From assembly GCA_963702235.1 (NCBI GenBank), contig CAVPBZ010000030.1:21496-85495 (forward strand): DNA of 64,000 nucleotides, given 5' to 3'. Position numbers and translations under genes: made by a program. The notes below the pieces were generated by a model. It did not search any database and was not told the DNA's origin. It saw only the letters and a list, made by a program, of their open reading frames with translations. Source of the stretch: PALSA-505 sp963702235 (GTDB lineage: Bacteria; Actinomycetota; Actinomycetes; Streptosporangiales; Streptosporangiaceae). Of this stretch, positions 41,117 through 49,400 are shown piece after piece (the stretch's first letter is position 1; each line of letters begins with the position of its first letter).

Positions 41117-41973
41117 TGCACGCCACGCAGTCCCTGACCCGGCCGGACCCGAGCGCGAGCACGAGGGCAGTGATTCCCATGTCTGGCATCTTCAACGGAA
41201 CGGTCTTCTCGATCACGCTGCGGGCGGTGCTCGGCCGCCGCCGGGCCTTCCTGCTGGCGATCCCGCCGGTGATCCTGCTGCTGGTCACGTTCGCGCTCAA
41301 GGCGGGCCGCCCGGCCGGTGCCCCGTGGCCGGGCCGCGTCCTCGGCGACTTCGGCTTCTCCGTGATCCTGCCGCTGACCGCGCTGGTGATCGGCACCAGC
41401 GTGCTGGGCGCCGAGATCGACGAGGGCAGCATCATTCACCTGCTGGCCACGCCGGTGCGCAGGTCGGCGGTCATCGTGACCAAGTTCGTGGTCGGGACGC
41501 TCCTGACCATGCTGTTCGTGGCCGTGCCCGAGCTGATCGCTGGGCTGATCGCGACCAGCGGGGACCAGCTGCACGGCGGCCAGCTGTTCGCGTCGGCCGG
41601 CGGCGGGCTCATCGAGGTCGGCGGGACCCGCAACCTGGCGATCGGGCTGTTCATCGGCGCGCTGGCCGGCTCGGTCATGTACAACGCGCTGTTCATCATG
41701 ATCTCCGTCGTCACGACCAGGGCGGTCGCGGTGGGCCTGCTCTACGTGCTCATCTGGGAGGGCCTGCTCGGCAACTTCGTCGGCGGCGCGCGGGAGCTGT
41801 CGATCGGCCAGTACTCGCTGGGGATCGCGAACTCGATCGCGCACGACCCCGCGCTGAACGCGGCGCTGAGCCTGACCACGGCGCTGGTGATGGGCGTGAT
41901 CGTGACCGTCGCGGCGCTGGCCGTGGCGTCCCGCCGGCTGCTGTCCTTCTCGGTCAAGGGCGACGCGGTCTGA
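41116..41973 (+). CDS. ABC transporter permease (ABC-2 type, second)
   Basis: 285 residues from ATG 41116; an internal ATG at 41179 (MSGIFNGTVF) is a possible alternative. Six TM helices: AFLLAIPPVILLLVTFAL, GFSVILPLTALVIGTSVL, FVVGTLLTMLFVAVPELIAGLI, LFIGALAGSVMYNALFIMI, VAVGLLYVLIWEGLLG and ALVMGVIVTVAALAVASRRL. The segment EIDEGSIIHLLATPVRRSAVIVTK is the ABC-2 coupling helix. Last gene of the operon; it converges with the YqhA-like gene and overlaps its end by 20 bases. Confidence 0.9.
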   Translation: MHATQSLTRPDPSASTRAVIPMSGIFNGTVFSITLRAVLGRRRAFLLAIPPVILLLVTFALKAGRPAGAPWPGRVLGDFGFSVILPLTALVIGTSVLGAEIDEGSIIHLLATPVRRSAVIVTKFVVGTLLTMLFVAVPELIAGLIATSGDQLHGGQLFASAGGGLIEVGGTRNLAIGLFIGALAGSVMYNALFIMISVVTTRAVAVGLLYVLIWEGLLGNFVGGARELSIGQYSLGIANSIAHDPALNAALSLTTALVMGVIVTVAALAVASRRLLSFSVKGDAV

Positions 41974-42562
41974 CCTGCTCCGGCGTCTCCGGCGTCTCCG
42001 GCCGCTCGTTCGCGTCGTCCGCGTGATCGGTCAGCCGGGTGAAGACGGTCAGCGCGACGATGACCAGGGCCACCCCGCCGCCCAGTTCGAGGACCTGCCG
42101 GCCGTTGTCCGGAGTGTCCACGGCCACCTCGAGGAAGCTCACCGAGAGGACCAGGACGATCATGGCGATGACCCGGCCCTTGAGGTCGTTGAGATCGCGC
42201 ATGTCGAGCCAGCCCGGCAGGCTGAGGCCCGCGCCGGCGTGAATCTCGCTGACGAACAGCTCGTAGAGCCCGACGGCCGAGATGAGCAGGGTGGCACCGA
42301 TGAGGAACAGGTCAATCTCCAGCAGGAACAGGCCGACCTGATGACCTACCGGAAAAGGGTGCTGGACAATGCTCTGCACCGCGTGGATGAACAGCGCGAT
42401 CGCGTAGGCGAACGCGCCGAGACCGGACAGCAGCAGGACCGCTACCGGGATCACCATCAGCCGCAGAGAAGCGGCCAGGATCCGCTCGGTCCTGGCTTCG
42501 AGCGGTCCCGCTATCCGGTCCGGTCCGGGCTCCGGCTCCGTGCTCCCTGACTTATCCTGCAT
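41954..42562 (-). CDS. YqhA family membrane protein
   Basis: 202 residues from the ATG ending at 42562 (GAGGGG upstream); GTG 42586 is an alternative. Four TM helices: LMVIPVAVLLLSGLGAFAYAI, LFLLEIDLFLIGATLLISAVGLY, VIAMIVLVLSVSFLEVAV and GGGVALVIVALTVFTRL. The conserved SLPGWLDMRDLNDLKGRVI loop marks the YqhA/UPF0114 family, whose role is unknown. N- and C-terminal tails are charged and Pro-rich. Transcribed toward the ABC operon, with a 20-base antisense overlap at the stops. Confidence 0.87.
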   Translation of the reverse strand: MQDKSGSTEPEPGPDRIAGPLEARTERILAASLRLMVIPVAVLLLSGLGAFAYAIALFIHAVQSIVQHPFPVGHQVGLFLLEIDLFLIGATLLISAVGLYELFVSEIHAGAGLSLPGWLDMRDLNDLKGRVIAMIVLVLSVSFLEVAVDTPDNGRQVLELGGGVALVIVALTVFTRLTDHADDANERPETPETPEQVRPRRP

Positions 42563-42653
42563 CCCCCGACCGCCCCTCAGCGACACCGATGGCGCTGGTG
42601 ATGCTCAGGGGTGAGCGTCACCGCGCCATCGATCATCAGACGCGTCGCGCGGG

Positions 42654-44405
42654 TCAGGAGCCGTCGTCGCCGGACTGCGAGCCGTGGTCAGGCGGCCCGG
42701 GTACGGCCCGGCCCTCAGCCGGGCCCTCGGGCGAGGGCGGGGGGGCGCCGACCGCGGCGTGCTCCGAGCCGTCGTCGCCGTCGTGGCCGTTCGGCCCGTG
42801 ACCGTTGCCGTGGCCGTTCCCGGCGGGCAGCGGGATGCTCTCGGTGATCACCCGGTAGGCGGTGGCCCGGAGCTTGCCGGCGATGCCGCGGCTGCCCGGG
42901 GCGGGAACGCCGTTCTCGTCCACCGACGCGATGGCGGGCAGCGGCGGCGGCGTGGTCCGCGACAGCAGCACTGCGCGGGTTTCCGCCGAGACCGGCCGGT
43001 GCAACTCAACGAACTCGCCGTTCGGCCGCTGCACGATGATGCCGGACTCGAGCCCGTGCTCCAGCAGTTCCCGGTCCTTGCGCTGCAGGCCGAGGCAGAT
43101 CCGCTTGGTCACGAAGTAGGCCAGGGCGGGCCCGAGGAAGATGGCGAAGCGGGCGATCTCCGTGGTCAGGTACAGCGAGATGTCCAGGTGCATGGCGATC
43201 AGGTCGTTCGCGCCCTCGAGCAGCATGATGGCGTAGAAGGTGACCGCGGCCACCCCGATCGCGCTTCGGGTGGGCGCGTTGCGCGGCCGGTCGTTGATGT
43301 GGTGTTCCGCGTGGTCACCGGTCGCCCAGCGTTCGATGAACGGCCATAGCGCGGCGCCGGTAAAGATCAGGCCGAGCGGTACCAGGGCAGGGATGAGCAC
43401 GTTCCAGGCGACCGTGTGGCCGGCGATATCCCATGTCCAGCTCGGGGAGACCCGCAGCGCTCCCTCCAGGAAGCCCATGTAGAAGTCGGGCTGTGACCCC
43501 GCCGAGATCGCTGCCGGGGTGTACGGGCCGTACAGCCAGATCGGATTGATCTGGGCGGCAGTGGACAGCAGCGCGAGCCCGCCGAAGACGAAGAAGAAGA
43601 ACGCGCCGGTCTTCGCCATGAAGTACGGGTACATCGGCGCGCCGACGACGTTCTTCTCGGTGCGGCCGAGGCCAGGGTGCTGGGTGTGCTTCTGGTGGAA
43701 CATGATGAACAGGTGCGCCGACACCAGGCCGAGGATCAGGCCGGGGATCAGCAGCACGTGGATGATGTACAGCCGCGGGATAATGTCGTGCCCAGGGAAC
43801 TGCCCGCCGAAGAGGAAGAACGACAGGTACGTGCCGATGATCGGGATGCCGAGCATCACGCCTTCGAGGATCCGCAGCCCGGTCCCGGACAGCAGGTCGT
43901 CCGGCAGCGAGTAACCGAACAGCCCCTCGAGCATGCCCAGCACGAACAGGGTGATCCCGATCAGCCAGTTGACGTCGCGCGGCTTGCGGTAGGCGCCGGT
44001 GAAGAAGATCCGGAGCATGTGCGCCATGATCGCGACCATGAACAGGTCCGCCGCCCAGTGGTGGATCTGGCGCATCAGCAGGCCGCCGCGGACGTCGAAG
44101 CTGATGTTGAGCGTGGAGGCGTACGCCTCGCTCATGTGCACGCCGTTGAGCCGGGTGTAGCTGCCGTGATAGACGACATCGGTCATGCTCGGCTGGAAGA
44201 ACAGGGTGAGAAACGTGCCGGTGAGCAGCAGGATGATGAACGAGTAGAGGGCGATCTCGCCGAGCAGGAACGTCCAGTGATCCGGGAAGATCTTCTTCAG
44301 CAGGGTACGCACGCTCCGGGCGCCGCGGAACCTGTCGTCGAGGAACTCGCCGAGGCCGACGAGTGCCTTGGCCGGGGCAGGTGTCTGCTCGTCTTGCGCG
44401 CTCAT
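42654..44405 (-). CDS. qcrB: Cytochrome bc complex cytochrome b subunit
   Basis: 583 residues. Haem b ligand regions RQIHHWAADLFMVAIMAHMLR and VSAHLFIMFHQKHTQHPG are present, with about eight to nine TM helices and the Q-site segment QPDFYMGFLEGALR. The C-terminal 130 residues are a hydrophilic actinobacterial tail with HGNGHGPNGHDGDD. It overlaps qcrA by four bases (ATGA). The product oxidises menaquinol within the bcc-aa3 supercomplex. The operon reads ctaE, qcrC, qcrA, qcrB, all on the minus strand. Confidence 0.97.
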   Translation of the reverse strand: MSAQDEQTPAPAKALVGLGEFLDDRFRGARSVRTLLKKIFPDHWTFLLGEIALYSFIILLLTGTFLTLFFQPSMTDVVYHGSYTRLNGVHMSEAYASTLNISFDVRGGLLMRQIHHWAADLFMVAIMAHMLRIFFTGAYRKPRDVNWLIGITLFVLGMLEGLFGYSLPDDLLSGTGLRILEGVMLGIPIIGTYLSFFLFGGQFPGHDIIPRLYIIHVLLIPGLILGLVSAHLFIMFHQKHTQHPGLGRTEKNVVGAPMYPYFMAKTGAFFFFVFGGLALLSTAAQINPIWLYGPYTPAAISAGSQPDFYMGFLEGALRVSPSWTWDIAGHTVAWNVLIPALVPLGLIFTGAALWPFIERWATGDHAEHHINDRPRNAPTRSAIGVAAVTFYAIMLLEGANDLIAMHLDISLYLTTEIARFAIFLGPALAYFVTKRICLGLQRKDRELLEHGLESGIIVQRPNGEFVELHRPVSAETRAVLLSRTTPPPLPAIASVDENGVPAPGSRGIAGKLRATAYRVITESIPLPAGNGHGNGHGPNGHDGDDGSEHAAVGAPPPSPEGPAEGRAVPGPPDHGSQSGDDGS

Positions 44406-45490
44406 CCGCGCTCCCAGAAGCTTGGGCCGACCGGCTCGTTGAAGTCGCCGTTGGCGACCAGGTAACCCGCTGCGTCCACGGCCAGCGGCAGCTGAGGCAG
44501 CGGCCGCGGCGCCGGGCCGAACAGCACCGTCGCTCCCTTGGGCGCGTCGAACGTGGACTGGTGGCAGGGGCAGAGGATGTGCTGCGTGGTCTGCTCGTAC
44601 AGCGCGACGGGGCAGCCGACGTGCGTGCAGATCTTGGAGTAGCAGACGATGTCCTGCACGGTCCAGTCCATCACGGTGGGCGGCTGCAGCTGTCCCGGCC
44701 CGAACTTGAGTATGATGGCCGCCGCCTTGGCCACCTCGTCTTGGTTGTCCTGGTAACCCTCAGGGACCACCGTGATCAGGCCGCCGGGCGTGTCGAACTC
44801 CTCCGGCTTGATCGGCCGGTTGGAGCCGGCCACGAGCAGCCGCAGGCCCTTGCGCCAGACGGTGTGCCGCAGCGCCGTGCCCGGCAGCGGGCCCATGTCG
44901 CGCAGCAGCACCACGGGGGCCAGCGCCAGCGGGACGGTGGCGGCGATGAGGGTGCGCCGTATCAGCGGCCGCTTGATGAACCCGCTGTCCTCGGCGCCCT
45001 CCATGAAGGTCTCCTGGAAGGCCTTCCTCTCCTCCGGCGCCGAGGCCAGCGGCTTGCGCGCCTCGGCTATTTCCACGTCCGGCATCAGCCGGCGTACCCA
45101 GATGACCGCGCCGACGCCCAGGGACAGGAAGGCCACCGACATGGCGGTGCCGAGCGCCAGGTTGGAGTGGAACGTCCGGCCCAGCGTGTGCACCGGCATG
45201 CCGATGTAGGCGGCGATGAACCCGATGCTGGCCACCATGGACAGGGTGAAGAGGAACGCGACGATGCGCTCGGCCCGTTTGGCCTTCGCCGGGTCACCCG
45301 ACTCGATCGCGCCCCGCGCGGTGCCGCTGCCGCTGCTGCCGCCGTATGCCGGATCCAGGAGGGTCCGGGCGGCCGCAGGCGGCGGCGTGCCGATCACCCG
45401 GTGCGGCCGGCCGGCTTCGTGGCCCGCCGCTTCCTGGCCCGCCGCTTCGGAGCCCGGCTGAGCTGCTGGTGTCTGGTCGTTGTCACTCAT
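44402..45490 (-). CDS. qcrA: Rieske iron-sulfur subunit of the bc complex
   Basis: 362 residues. A polar N-terminus of about 70 residues is followed by three TM helices (IVAFLFTLSMVASIGFIAAYI, ALGTAMSVAFLSLGVGAVIWV, and TLIAATVPLALAPVVLL), as in actinobacterial Rieske proteins. The cluster motifs are CTHVGC and CPCHQSTFD. Overlaps qcrC (ATGA) and qcrB, so all three are co-translated. It passes electrons from menaquinol to the dihaem cytochrome QcrC. Confidence 0.97.
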   Translation of the reverse strand: MSDNDQTPAAQPGSEAAGQEAAGHEAGRPHRVIGTPPPAAARTLLDPAYGGSSGSGTARGAIESGDPAKAKRAERIVAFLFTLSMVASIGFIAAYIGMPVHTLGRTFHSNLALGTAMSVAFLSLGVGAVIWVRRLMPDVEIAEARKPLASAPEERKAFQETFMEGAEDSGFIKRPLIRRTLIAATVPLALAPVVLLRDMGPLPGTALRHTVWRKGLRLLVAGSNRPIKPEEFDTPGGLITVVPEGYQDNQDEVAKAAAIILKFGPGQLQPPTVMDWTVQDIVCYSKICTHVGCPVALYEQTTQHILCPCHQSTFDAPKGATVLFGPAPRPLPQLPLAVDAAGYLVANGDFNEPVGPSFWERG

Positions 45491-46290
45491 GATTCTTCAC
45501 GCCGCTTCGCAGTGATCCACAGGGCAGCCGCGACCAGGAGGCCGAGGCCGCCGATCCAGGCCACCAGGCCCTCGGTGACCGGCCCGACCCGGCCGAGGCT
45601 GAGCCCGCCCGGATTGGGCTCCGCGCGGGTTCCGGTGACGTAGGCGATGACGTCGCGCTTCTCGCTGGGGGTGATCGCGCCGTCACCGAACACCGGCATG
45701 GCCTCCGGGCCGGTCTGCATGGCCTCGTAGATCTGGACCGGTGTCGATGCCTGCAGCGAGGGCGCGTACTTGCCGTAGGTGAGCGCACCGCCGGCGCCGG
45801 CGATGTTATGACAGGCCGCGCAGTTCTCCGCGAACAGTTGCTGGCCGAGCCCGACGTTCGCGCCGCTGGTGCTGGCCTGCGCGGCGGTGGGGACGGCCGG
45901 GCCGCCGCCCAGCGAGGCCACGTACGAGGCGATCTGGAAGATCTGCTGCGGCGAGAAGACCGGCGGCTTGCGGTCCATCTCCGCGCCCTGCTCCTTACCC
46001 GGCATCCGGCCCGTGCTCATCTGGAAGTCCACCGCCGCGGCTCCGGCCCCGACCAGGCTGGGGGCCTGGGAGGTGCCCTGCGCGTCGATGCCGTGGCAGC
46101 TCGAGCAGCTCTGCACGAACAGGTACCTGCCCTGGGCGATGCTCTGCTGGGCAGGTCCGGGAGCGGACGCGGCGGCCTGGCTGCCCGGCCCGGTGAGGGT
46201 CGCGTACATCACGCCGATGGCGGCGAGCCCGAGCGGGACGACGGCGTACCCGGCTACCCGGTGCCGGCGCCGCGCGGTGATCCAGCTCAC
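45487..46290 (-). CDS. qcrC: Dihaem cytochrome c of the bc complex
   Basis: 267 residues. An N-terminal membrane helix (VAGYAVVPLGLAAIGVMYA), two c-type haem sites (CSSCH at 62-66 and CAACH at 157-161), and a C-terminal TM helix (GLVAWIGGLGLLVAAALWIT). The covalently attached dihaem subunit replaces soluble cytochrome c in actinobacteria. It lies 19 bases after ctaE. Confidence 0.97.
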   Translation of the reverse strand: MSWITARRRHRVAGYAVVPLGLAAIGVMYATLTGPGSQAAASAPGPAQQSIAQGRYLFVQSCSSCHGIDAQGTSQAPSLVGAGAAAVDFQMSTGRMPGKEQGAEMDRKPPVFSPQQIFQIASYVASLGGGPAVPTAAQASTSGANVGLGQQLFAENCAACHNIAGAGGALTYGKYAPSLQASTPVQIYEAMQTGPEAMPVFGDGAITPSEKRDVIAYVTGTRAEPNPGGLSLGRVGPVTEGLVAWIGGLGLLVAAALWITAKRREES

Positions 46291-46309
46291 TGCTGTCCTC
46301 GGTTTCCGG

Positions 46310-46948
46310 TCAATGGATCAGGTAGATGGTCGTGAACAAGCCGATCCACACCACGTCGACGAAGTGCCAGTAATACGACACGACGATCGCGCTCACCTGT
46401 ATTTCCTGGGTGAGGCGCTTGGCGGCGAAGGTGCGGCCCAGCAGGAACAGGAACGCGATCAGGCCGCCGACGACGTGCAGGCCGTGGAACCCGGTCGGGA
46501 TGAAGAACACCGAGCCGTAGGCGCTGGACCGCAGCGACAGCCCGTCCTTGAGCAGGCCCACGTACTCATAGCCCTGGCCGCAGACGAAGTACAGGCCCAT
46601 CAGGAATGACAGCACGTACCACTCGCGCAGGCCCCACTTGGTCACGTTCCAGATCCGGGCCGCGCGGCGGACCTGTCCTCGCTCCACCGCGAACACGCCC
46701 ATCTGGCAGGTGACGCTGGACAGCAGCAGCACGGTGGTGTTGACCGAGCCGAGCGTGAGGTCGAGATGCGCGCCCGGCCACTTGATGCCCTCGCCCTTGT
46801 CCACCGAGCGGATGGTGAAGTACATCGCGAACAGCGCCGCGAAGAACATCAGCTCAGAGGACAGCCAGATAATCGTTCCGACGCTCACCAGGCTGGGCCT
46901 GCTGGCCGGGCCGCGCCCGGTCGTCTGCGTCGCGCTCGCTGTCGCCAC
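46310..46948 (-). CDS. ctaE: Cytochrome c oxidase subunit III
   Basis: 212 residues from GTG at 46948 (a second GTG two codons upstream is possible). Five TM helices and the subunit III motif FIPTGFHGLHVVGGLIAF, with SYYWHFVDVVWIGLFTTIYL at the end. A TAATAAT box lies seven bases upstream of the start, so the transcript may be leaderless. First gene of the ctaE-qcrCAB operon; two direct repeats lie further upstream. Confidence 0.95.
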   Translation of the reverse strand: MATASATQTTGRGPASRPSLVSVGTIIWLSSELMFFAALFAMYFTIRSVDKGEGIKWPGAHLDLTLGSVNTTVLLLSSVTCQMGVFAVERGQVRRAARIWNVTKWGLREWYVLSFLMGLYFVCGQGYEYVGLLKDGLSLRSSAYGSVFFIPTGFHGLHVVGGLIAFLFLLGRTFAAKRLTQEIQVSAIVVSYYWHFVDVVWIGLFTTIYLIH

Positions 46949-46992
46949 GAACACATTATTACGACAAGACGTAGGGGAGCGCTGCTCGACCC

Positions 46993-47047
46993 CCCGATCG
47001 GGCAGATTGCCCGGGCACATGTCCCGATCGGACGGATTACCCGGCAC
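46993..47047. promoter_or_regulatory. Two imperfect direct repeats upstream of ctaE
   Basis: CCCGATCGGGCAGATTGCCC at 46993-47012 and CCCGATCGGACGGATTACCC at 47023-47042, each followed by CGGGCAC or CGGCAC, repeat with a 30-bp period. The first contains the palindrome CCCGATCGGG. They lie 45-100 bases before ctaE and about 100 before the divergent response-regulator-like gene. Spacing near three helical turns suits a regulator binding site. Confidence 0.5.
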
Positions 47048-47145
47048 TTTCCCGGCCGGCGCCGGCGCCCCCGGGCACCGGCCCAGCGCTGCTTTGGCGG
47101 CGTCAGCGGGTGCCCCCGGCCGCGCCGGTCGGTAGCATCGCAGCC

Positions 47146-47550
47146 ATGAAGGTCGTTGTGTTCAGCCATGACGCGGATGTCCGCGCTCAGATGCGGCTCG
47201 CCATCGGGAGCAGGCCCGCTCCGGACGTCCCCGAGGCCGAGATCATCGAGGTGGCCACCGCGCCGGCCCTGTTCCGGCTGCTGGACGCCGGCGGCGCCGA
47301 CGTCATGGTCCTGGACGGTGAGGCGCAGCCGGCCGGCGGCATGGGCCTGTGCCGCCAGGCCAAGGACGAGATCTACGACTGCCCGCCGGTGCTGCTGGTG
47401 ATCGGCCGGGTGGATGACGGCTGGCTCGCCACCTGGGCGCGGGCGGACGCGGTGGTGTCCCATCCGATCGATCCGGCCGCGCTCGCCGAGGCGCTGGCCG
47501 GGCTGATGCGCGAGCGCGCCGCCCGTCCGGCGCTGCAGTCCGGTGCCTAA
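47146..47550 (+). CDS. Response-regulator receiver-like protein
   Basis: 134 residues: MKVVVFSHDADVRAQMRLAI, VMVLDGEAQPAGGMGLCRQ, VLLVIGRVDDGWLATWARADAVV and SHPIDPAALAEAL. The fold pattern is that of a CheY-type receiver, with D57 region (VLD) as possible phospho-acceptor but without the usual first acidic pair and with no output domain. Proteins like it sit before trpD in many actinomycetes. Overlaps trpD by eight bases, so co-translated. Function unknown. Confidence 0.8.
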   Translation: MKVVVFSHDADVRAQMRLAIGSRPAPDVPEAEIIEVATAPALFRLLDAGGADVMVLDGEAQPAGGMGLCRQAKDEIYDCPPVLLVIGRVDDGWLATWARADAVVSHPIDPAALAEALAGLMRERAARPALQSGA

Positions 47551-48616
47551 CCAGCCGCAGGCTCCGGCCCGGGCTACCTGGCCGGCCCTGATCGGGGCGC
47601 TGGTCAAGGGCCAGTCGCTGTCCGCCGCCGAGGCCGCCTGGGCGATGAACGAGATCATGGAAGGCGCGGCGACGTCCGCGCAGATCGCCGGGTTCGGGGT
47701 AGCGCTGCGGATCAAGGGCGAGACCGTCGATGAGCTCGGCGGCCTGGCCCGGGCGATGCTCGACCACGCCACCCCCATCCACGTGCCGGGCAGGCTGGCC
47801 GACCTCGTCGGGACCGGCGCCGACGGGGCGCGGACGGTGAACATCTCCACGATGGGCGCGATCGTCGCGGCCGCCGCGGGCGCGCGGATGGCCAAGCACG
47901 GGAACCGCGCGGCGTCCTCCTCCTGCGGTGCCGCTGACGTGCTGGAGGCGCTCGGCGTGGTGATCGGCCTGCCGCCGTCGGCCAGCGTGCAGCTCGTCGA
48001 GGAGATCGGGATCGCGTTCCTGTTCGCGCCGCTCTACCATCCGGCGCTGCGGCACGCGGGCCCGACCCGCGCCCAGCTCGGCGTGCCGACCGCGTTCAAC
48101 TTCCTCGGCCCGGTGGCGAATCCGGCCCGGCCGCAGGCCCAGGCGGTCGGCGTGGCTGATCCCCGGATGGGTGAGATCATCGCGGGGGTTCTGGCCGGCC
48201 GCGGCTGCTCGGCCCTGGTCTTCCACGGCGACGACGGGCTGGACGAGCTGACCACCACGACCACCTCGACCATCTGGGCCGTGCACGAGTCCGGCGTGAG
48301 CCGGCTCATCCTCGATCCGGCCGAGCTCGGCCTGCGCCGCAGCACGGTGGCCGACCTGCGCGGCGGCGACCCGGCTCGCAACGCGGCGGTGGCGCGCTCG
48401 GTGCTCGGCGGCGAGCCGGGCCCGGTGGCCGACACCGTGCTGCTGAACGCGGCCGCGGCACTCGCGGCCTTCGCGGGCATCACCAGCGCTGATGCCGTGA
48501 TCCCGATGCTGCGTGACGGGTACGCGCGGGCCGAGGAGGCGGTGCGGTCCGGGGCGGCCGCGCGGCTGCTGCAGCGGTGGGTGGAGACCAGCAGCAAGCT
48601 GGCCGCGAAGGACTGA
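47543..48616 (+). CDS. trpD: Anthranilate phosphoribosyltransferase
   Basis: 357 residues from GTG 47543. The family motifs are DLVGTGADGARTVNIST, MAKHGNRAASSSCGAADVLEALG, FLFAPLYHPALRHAGPTRAQLG and TAFNFLGPVANP, and the substrate-binding VFHGDDGLDELTTT. It joins phosphoribosyl pyrophosphate to anthranilate in tryptophan synthesis. It stands apart from other trp genes, as in other actinobacteria where it is near qcr/cta. Tandem repeats follow its stop. Confidence 0.95.
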   Translation: MPNQPQAPARATWPALIGALVKGQSLSAAEAAWAMNEIMEGAATSAQIAGFGVALRIKGETVDELGGLARAMLDHATPIHVPGRLADLVGTGADGARTVNISTMGAIVAAAAGARMAKHGNRAASSSCGAADVLEALGVVIGLPPSASVQLVEEIGIAFLFAPLYHPALRHAGPTRAQLGVPTAFNFLGPVANPARPQAQAVGVADPRMGEIIAGVLAGRGCSALVFHGDDGLDELTTTTTSTIWAVHESGVSRLILDPAELGLRRSTVADLRGGDPARNAAVARSVLGGEPGPVADTVLLNAAAALAAFAGITSADAVIPMLRDGYARAEEAVRSGAAARLLQRWVETSSKLAAKD

Positions 48617-48627
48617 CCGGGGCCGGG

Positions 48628-48719
48628 GGAGGACTCACGCGGCCCGGGGCCCGGGGAGGACCAACCCGGGCCCCGGGGAGGACTAACCCGGGCCCCGGGG
48701 AGGACTCACGCGGGCCCGG
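48628..48719. repeat. 22-bp tandem repeat after trpD
   Basis: Four copies of a unit built on GGAGGACTAACCCGGGCCCC start at about 48628, 48655, 48677 and 48699 (periods 27, 22, 22). Each unit contains a CCCGGGCCCCGGG-type palindrome. The array fills the gap between convergent genes (trpD and a small minus-strand gene) and may act as a terminator region. Confidence 0.8.
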
Positions 48720-48731
48720 CGTCAGCCGCGG

Positions 48732-48947
48732 CTACTCTCCGGCCTGGTCCGCGATCCGCGCCTCGGCCCGGATGATCTGGTCGCGCAGATCCACGGCGTC
48801 CTCGCCGGGGACGATCAGCGGCGGCGTGACGCCGGCCTTGCGCGCGTAAAGCAAGCCGCTGACCGCGCGCCATGCGGTCCAGCCGGGGAACTCCGCCGCG
48901 TACGGTTCCCACCACTGGGGGATCGGCGGCTGTGCCTCGTCGTCCAT
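48732..48947 (-). CDS. Small hypothetical protein
   Basis: 71 residues from the second of two close ATGs (end 48947), which has AGGGAG six bases upstream; the first ATG abuts that site. Sequence: acidic and Trp-rich start (PQWWEPYAAEFPGWTAW), then RAVSGLLYARKAGVTPPLIVPGEDAVDLRDQIIRAEARI. No domain is recognised and no signal or TM helix is seen. The Trp-rich patch suggests a binding surface, but no function is claimed. Confidence 0.6.
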   Translation of the reverse strand: MDDEAQPPIPQWWEPYAAEFPGWTAWRAVSGLLYARKAGVTPPLIVPGEDAVDLRDQIIRAEARIADQAGE

Positions 48948-49055
48948 GGCCATCTCCCTGCGGGGTTTGGGTGTGCCCGTGGTCTCGGTATGGTCACGGT
49001 CGACTCACAGACTTATGACGCAGGGAGAGCAAGAAATCTGGGCGCTTGCCTCAGA

Positions 49056-49337
49056 CTACTCGGCGAATCCGAGCGAGAAGGCGGCTTCCAGGTCGTGCCT
49101 GGAGTAGGTGCGGAAGGCGATGTGCGTCTCGGTGTGCGTGACGCCGGGGACCTTGTTGACGCCGCCGGGGATGACGTCGGCGAGCTCCTCGTGCGCCCTG
49201 ACCCGGACCATGGCCACCAGGTCGAACTCACCCGTTACCGAGTACACCTCGCTGACCTGCGGTATCTGCGCGAGCTCCTGGGCGATCTCGGGAATGCGCT
49301 GAACCTCGGCCTGCACCAGCACGATCGCGGTGACCAC
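49056..49337 (-). CDS. Stand-alone Lrp/AsnC ligand-binding (RAM) domain protein
   Basis: 93 residues from GTG 49337 with AAGGAGG six to seven bases upstream. It reads VTAIVLVQAEVQRIPEIAQEL, then VSEVYSVTGEFDLVAMVRVRAHEELADVI, VPGVTHTETHIAFRTY, the alpha/beta RAM fold of Lrp regulators but lacking the helix-turn-helix. Such stand-alone RAM proteins bind amino acids or act as partners for full-length Lrp proteins. No partner gene is adjacent. Confidence 0.9.
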   Translation of the reverse strand: MVTAIVLVQAEVQRIPEIAQELAQIPQVSEVYSVTGEFDLVAMVRVRAHEELADVIPGGVNKVPGVTHTETHIAFRTYSRHDLEAAFSLGFAE

Positions 49338-49400
49338 CGGCCGCCTCCTTCGGTAAGGATCTGGGCACGAGCGTACTAGGCCCGGTCAGGGCCCAGCCGG

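Noticed and set aside
48628..48719. Possible attachment site or integration scar
   Set aside because: No integrase, no tRNA and no flanking duplication; a tandem repeat explains it.
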